Assembly (NCBI GenBank): GCA_022704925.1
Contig: JAKJFK010000062.1
Span: 1 to 8,910, forward strand
From: a candidate division TA06 bacterium
GTDB lineage: Bacteria; Ratteibacteria; UBA8468; MWAK01
DNA length: 8,910 nt
Direction of reading: 5' to 3'
The notes below the pieces were generated by a model. That model did not search any database, had not been told where the DNA came from, and saw only the letters and a list, made by a program, of their open reading frames with translations. Below, in pieces: positions 6,379-8,910 of the stretch; positions within the stretch are counted from its first letter, which is position 1; every line of letters begins with the position of its first letter. A program made the translations under genes and the position numbers.

Positions 6379-6407
6379 ATGATAGAGTAACAACGGGGAA
6401 AAGTCAA
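6379..6407 (-). promoter_or_regulatory. Sigma-70-type promoter of the hydrolase-membrane protein-creatininase unit
   Basis: On the minus strand TTGACT (6407-6402) is followed by a 17-nt spacer and TATCAT (6384-6379). Each hexamer is a 5/6 match to consensus at the optimal spacing. An AT-rich stretch upstream (about 6409-6432) could act as an UP-like element. Transcription would begin near 6372, downstream of the ATG at 6376, which rules that ATG out for transcripts from this promoter. Confidence 0.72.
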
Positions 6408-6439
6408 CCGGTATAATTAGACAATTTTCAATCCTGACT
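6408..6439 (-). other. Gap between tonB and the next promoter
   Basis: An AT-rich intergenic stretch. No hairpin followed by a T-run was found after the tonB stop, so the end of the receptor-tonB transcript is not marked by a recognisable intrinsic terminator and some read-through into the hydrolase unit is possible. Confidence 0.4.
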
Positions 6440-7198
6440 TCAGTTCAAGTGGAAGCGGAGAGTGATAAAAAAGACCCGGTTCGACAGTGGTTCACTTCCG
6501 GTCCAGGCGGGGAAAGGGGCCGATTTCCGGATGGACTCGACCGCGGCCCGGTCCAGGGCCGGGATCCCGGATCCCGATTCAACTGAACTCCGGACCAGCC
6601 GCCCTTCGGAGTCCAGTTCGAACCGGAGTCGGACGGCCCCCGCCTGGCCCCGCCGACGGGCCGCGGCCGGATACGCAAGGTTCTCCATGATCCGGCGGCG
6701 CACCAGCCGGGCGTAATCGGATTCGGCCGGCCGGTCCAGGTCAACCCGGTCTTCATTCGCAGACCGGACGGGTTCCCTGGCGATCGTCTCCCGTTCGGCC
6801 GCGGCCGGCGGCGCCGGGACATGACTTTCCGGTCCGGCCGGGCCCTTCGGCAGGGGCGGAATGAACGGTTCGGGCCAGGGAGTGATCAGCGTTGTCGACC
6901 GGGGTGTTTCGATCGGCTCGACGGCCGGGGAAGCCGGACGGGGGGACGGCAGCCGGGATGCTTCCGGGATGATCCTGGATGGTGCCGGGATCGGTGCCGG
7001 CCGGATAGGTTCCGGCCCGGGAGGCTCTTGCGGGGGCCGGCTGGTTCTCTCGGCGACCGGCGGCAACCGGTCGAGATTTACAAAGATGACCGGTTCGGAG
7101 TACCGTTCATACGGTTGAAGCAGCGGCATGGCCAGGAGCAGGAGCGCCAGCAGAAGGTGGCCGGAAATCGAAAGGCAGAGGCCGCCGACGGGACGCAT
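6440..7198 (-). CDS. tonB: TonB family energy-transducing protein
   Basis: A 252-residue protein, similar in length to classical TonB. Residues 9-27 form a single N-terminal membrane helix containing S10-x3-H14, the SxxxH motif needed for coupling to ExbB/ExbD. Residues about 45-150 are proline-rich (PPQEPPGPEPIRPAPIPAP) and suited to span the periplasm. Residues 161-252 are a TonB C-terminal domain: YARLVRRRIMENLAYPAAAR, the beta strand AVRLRFELDSEGRL, then SGSGIPALDRAAVESIRK and a final strand. It would sit in the inner membrane and pass proton-motive energy to an outer-membrane receptor. GGGAGG lies 4 nt before the ATG, and the gene starts 13 nt after the receptor stop, so the two are one operon and TonB may be dedicated to that receptor. 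No exbB or exbD is present. The symbol denotes the family; orthology to E. coli TonB is not claimed. Confidence 0.9.
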   Translation of the reverse strand: MRPVGGLCLSISGHLLLALLLLAMPLLQPYERYSEPVIFVNLDRLPPVAERTSRPPQEPPGPEPIRPAPIPAPSRIIPEASRLPSPRPASPAVEPIETPRSTTLITPWPEPFIPPLPKGPAGPESHVPAPPAAAERETIAREPVRSANEDRVDLDRPAESDYARLVRRRIMENLAYPAAARRRGQAGAVRLRFELDSEGRLVRSSVESGSGIPALDRAAVESIRKSAPFPAWTGSEPLSNRVFFITLRFHLN

Positions 7199-7202
7199 CG
7201 GA

Positions 7203-7208
7203 CCTCCC
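7203..7208 (-). promoter_or_regulatory. Ribosome binding site of tonB
   Basis: GGGAGG on the minus strand, 4 nt before the ATG at 7198, inside the 13-nt gap after the receptor stop. It confirms the start and operon structure. Confidence 0.75.
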
Positions 7209-7211
7209 GGG

Positions 7212-8910
7212 TCAGAAACGGGCGTTTATCCCGATGCCGAAGCTGGCACCGGGCATCGGGTAACCGCTCAGGATTTCGTAATTCTCGTTCAGGAGGTTTT
7301 CGCCCTGCAGGAAGAACTCCAGGCCGGGCCGGACCTGGCGGGCGAGCCGGGCTCCAAGCAGCAGGTGATCCTCCACTTTCCGGGTATTGGCCGGGTCGGC
7401 CCAGGCCGGATCGCGGTACCCGGCCTTGAGGTAAAGGTTCCAGCCGCGGACGGCGATCTCCCCGGTCAGCCCGAACTCCTGGCCCGGCCGGTACGGCAGT
7501 TCTTTGCCGGTCTGCCGGTCACGGGTATCGAGGCGGGTGTGGCTGGCGGTGAAGCGGAGTCCGGGACTGGCCTCCCAGCGCAGTTCCGTCTCCAGCCCGG
7601 AAATCCGGGCCCGGCCGATATTCATCGTTTCGTAACGGGTCCAGGGCACTACTTCGACCCAGCTGATCAGGTCCTTGACCTCGTTCTGGAAATAGGTGGT
7701 CCGCAGGGAGACCCGCCGATTGAAATTATGGTCCAGTCCCGCTTCGTAAGAGGTCCCCTTTTCGGGCCGCAGGCCGGCATTTCCGAAGGAGCCGGCGCCC
7801 GGCCACCATTCCTCGAACCAGTAAAGTTCGTTGACTGTCGGGGCCCGGTAGGATCGGCCGAAGGCCAGGCGCAGGGCAGTTCGTTCGTTCAGGGCGACCC
7901 GGCCGGCCAGCCTCGGGCTGAACTCCGAACCGAAGACCGAGTGGTCGTCATAGCGGCCGCCCAGCAGGAGGTTAAGCCGGCCCAGGTCAATCTGGTCCTG
8001 CAGGTAGAGATTCCGGCTGTCCGGTTCGTGTTGGCCGGTGGCGTCCCCGTCCACCCGGTCGGCCAGGTATCCGGCGCCGAAGGTCAGCTGGTGGCGTTCT
8101 GCGACCAGTGAGCTGTTCTGGATCTCCAGTCCATCCTGGCGGTTGCGGGTGATGGTGTCAACCGGCCAGCCCGGGTCGGGGTTGCGGTAGTGGAGTCGGT
8201 TCCGCCGCCGGTAGAGGCGGGCCTGGAATTCCCCGGCGTCCCGGTAGAAACGGTAGCCGAGCTCCTGCCACTCCTCCTCGGTCCGCTGCTCCGCCAGCGG
8301 GGAGGGAAAGGCGGTCGGACCGGGCACCTCGCTTACCTGGAAATCGCTGCCGAGCGACAGGGTCAGCTCGGCATTATCGCCCAGGTTTAAGGAGGCCTTG
8401 CCGAAGAGGTGTTCTTCCCGGGCGGCGCTGTTCTCCCGGTCGCCTCCGGACTGGAGGCCCGATCCGCCCACCAGGTAGCCGAAGCGGCCGACGGTCCGGC
8501 CGAAGGAGGCCCCGGCCCGCCAGGTGTCGAAGGTGCCGAAGCTCAGGTTGGTTGCGAATTCAGGGTCGGCCGGGATGCGCCGGGTGATCAGGTTGACCAC
8601 CCCGCTCAGGGCGTTGGCCCCGTAAATGGCCGAAGCCGGACCGCGCAGGACCTCGACCCTTTCGACCAGTTCCATTGGAAAGAGGCCGAGGTCAAAGAGG
8701 CCGGAGGCCGGCAGGTTAAGGGGACGGCCGTCTATCAGCAGGAGCGCCTGTTCGCTGGTCGAACCGCGCAGGCCAAGGGAGACCTGGCTGCCCGGTCCAC
8801 CCTGGCTCTTGACGGTCACCCCGGCGGTTCCACCCAGCAGCTCTCCCAGATTGGCGGCCCCGGAAGTCTCGATGACCGGGCGGTCCAGGTAATTGACAAC
8901 CACCGGGAGC
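7212..8910 (-). CDS. TonB-dependent outer-membrane receptor, BtuB-like (N-terminus outside window)
   Basis: About 566 codons are visible and the frame is open past base 8910. The signal peptide, TonB box and start of the plug are therefore missing; a GTG at 8903 is an internal codon, not a start. The plug domain occupies the first 110 or so visible residues, with LGLRGSTSEQALLLIDGRPL and ERVEVLRGPASAIYGANALS then GVVNLIT. The rest is a beta-barrel with typical receptor motifs (FGRSYRAPTVNELYW, then GNAGLRPEKGTSYEAGLDHN) and a C-terminal strand ending in aromatic Phe, the usual signal for outer-membrane assembly. Layout and motifs resemble the BtuB/vitamin B12 and colicin I receptor group, but the ligand cannot be told from sequence alone. 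A cobalamin riboswitch, if any, would lie upstream of the window. The gene is followed directly by tonB. Confidence 0.92.
   Translation of the reverse strand, partial: LPVVVNYLDRPVIETSGAANLGELLGGTAGVTVKSQGGPGSQVSLGLRGSTSEQALLLIDGRPLNLPASGLFDLGLFPMELVERVEVLRGPASAIYGANALSGVVNLITRRIPADPEFATNLSFGTFDTWRAGASFGRTVGRFGYLVGGSGLQSGGDRENSAAREEHLFGKASLNLGDNAELTLSLGSDFQVSEVPGPTAFPSPLAEQRTEEEWQELGYRFYRDAGEFQARLYRRRNRLHYRNPDPGWPVDTITRNRQDGLEIQNSSLVAERHQLTFGAGYLADRVDGDATGQHEPDSRNLYLQDQIDLGRLNLLLGGRYDDHSVFGSEFSPRLAGRVALNERTALRLAFGRSYRAPTVNELYWFEEWWPGAGSFGNAGLRPEKGTSYEAGLDHNFNRRVSLRTTYFQNEVKDLISWVEVVPWTRYETMNIGRARISGLETELRWEASPGLRFTASHTRLDTRDRQTGKELPYRPGQEFGLTGEIAVRGWNLYLKAGYRDPAWADPANTRKVEDHLLLGARLARQVRPGLEFFLQGENLLNENYEILSGYPMPGASFGIGINARF

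Noticed and set aside
7128-8111. Plus-strand open frame of 327 codons
   Set aside because: It is antisense to the TonB-dependent receptor and the start of tonB, which have strong motifs; the peptide resembles no family.
8901-8903. GTG as the start of the TonB-dependent receptor
   Set aside because: The frame continues to the window edge. Starting here would leave no signal peptide or TonB box and would begin inside the plug domain, so the true start lies beyond 8910.

Overview
The window is GC-rich DNA with a strong G/C preference at third codon positions. All seven supported genes lie on the minus strand, so transcription runs from high to low coordinates. Three things suggest a Gram-negative bacterium of the Planctomycetota-Verrucomicrobiota-Lentisphaerota (PVC) sphere, most like Lentisphaerota/Victivallales: tandem prepilin-like genes of the H-X9-DG type, a DUF6785/DUF6784-like membrane protein beside a GH42-like hydrolase and a creatininase homologue, and a TonB system that implies an outer membrane. 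This placement is inference from gene content; no rRNA or other marker is present.

Reading in the direction of transcription, the window opens inside a TonB-dependent outer-membrane receptor (8910-7212, N-terminus outside the window). A tonB gene follows 13 nt later (7198-6440) with its own strong Shine-Dalgarno. The two form a receptor/energiser pair; no exbB or exbD is visible.

A new transcription unit begins at a near-consensus sigma-70 promoter (6407-6379). It has a leader of about 98 nt with two adjacent inverted repeats. It encodes three tightly spaced genes: a cytoplasmic GH42-like TIM-barrel protein (GTG start at 6274), a 650-residue polytopic membrane protein of the DUF6785/6784 type (4167-2215) whose ribosome binding site overlaps the hydrolase stop codon, and a creatininase-family amidohydrolase (2163-1351). 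A perfect 8-bp GC hairpin separates the last two. The set looks like an uptake and breakdown cassette for an unknown small glycosidic or amide-bearing compound. It is the best candidate here for an undescribed system.

A further promoter (1244-1216) with a perfect TTGACA -35 box precedes two tandem prepilin-like genes (1072-377, and 339 running off the window). They share a nearly identical N-terminal signal helix at both protein and DNA level.

No tRNA, rRNA, CRISPR array, insertion sequence or plus-strand gene was supported. The long plus-strand open frames are antisense shadows produced by GC-rich codon use.
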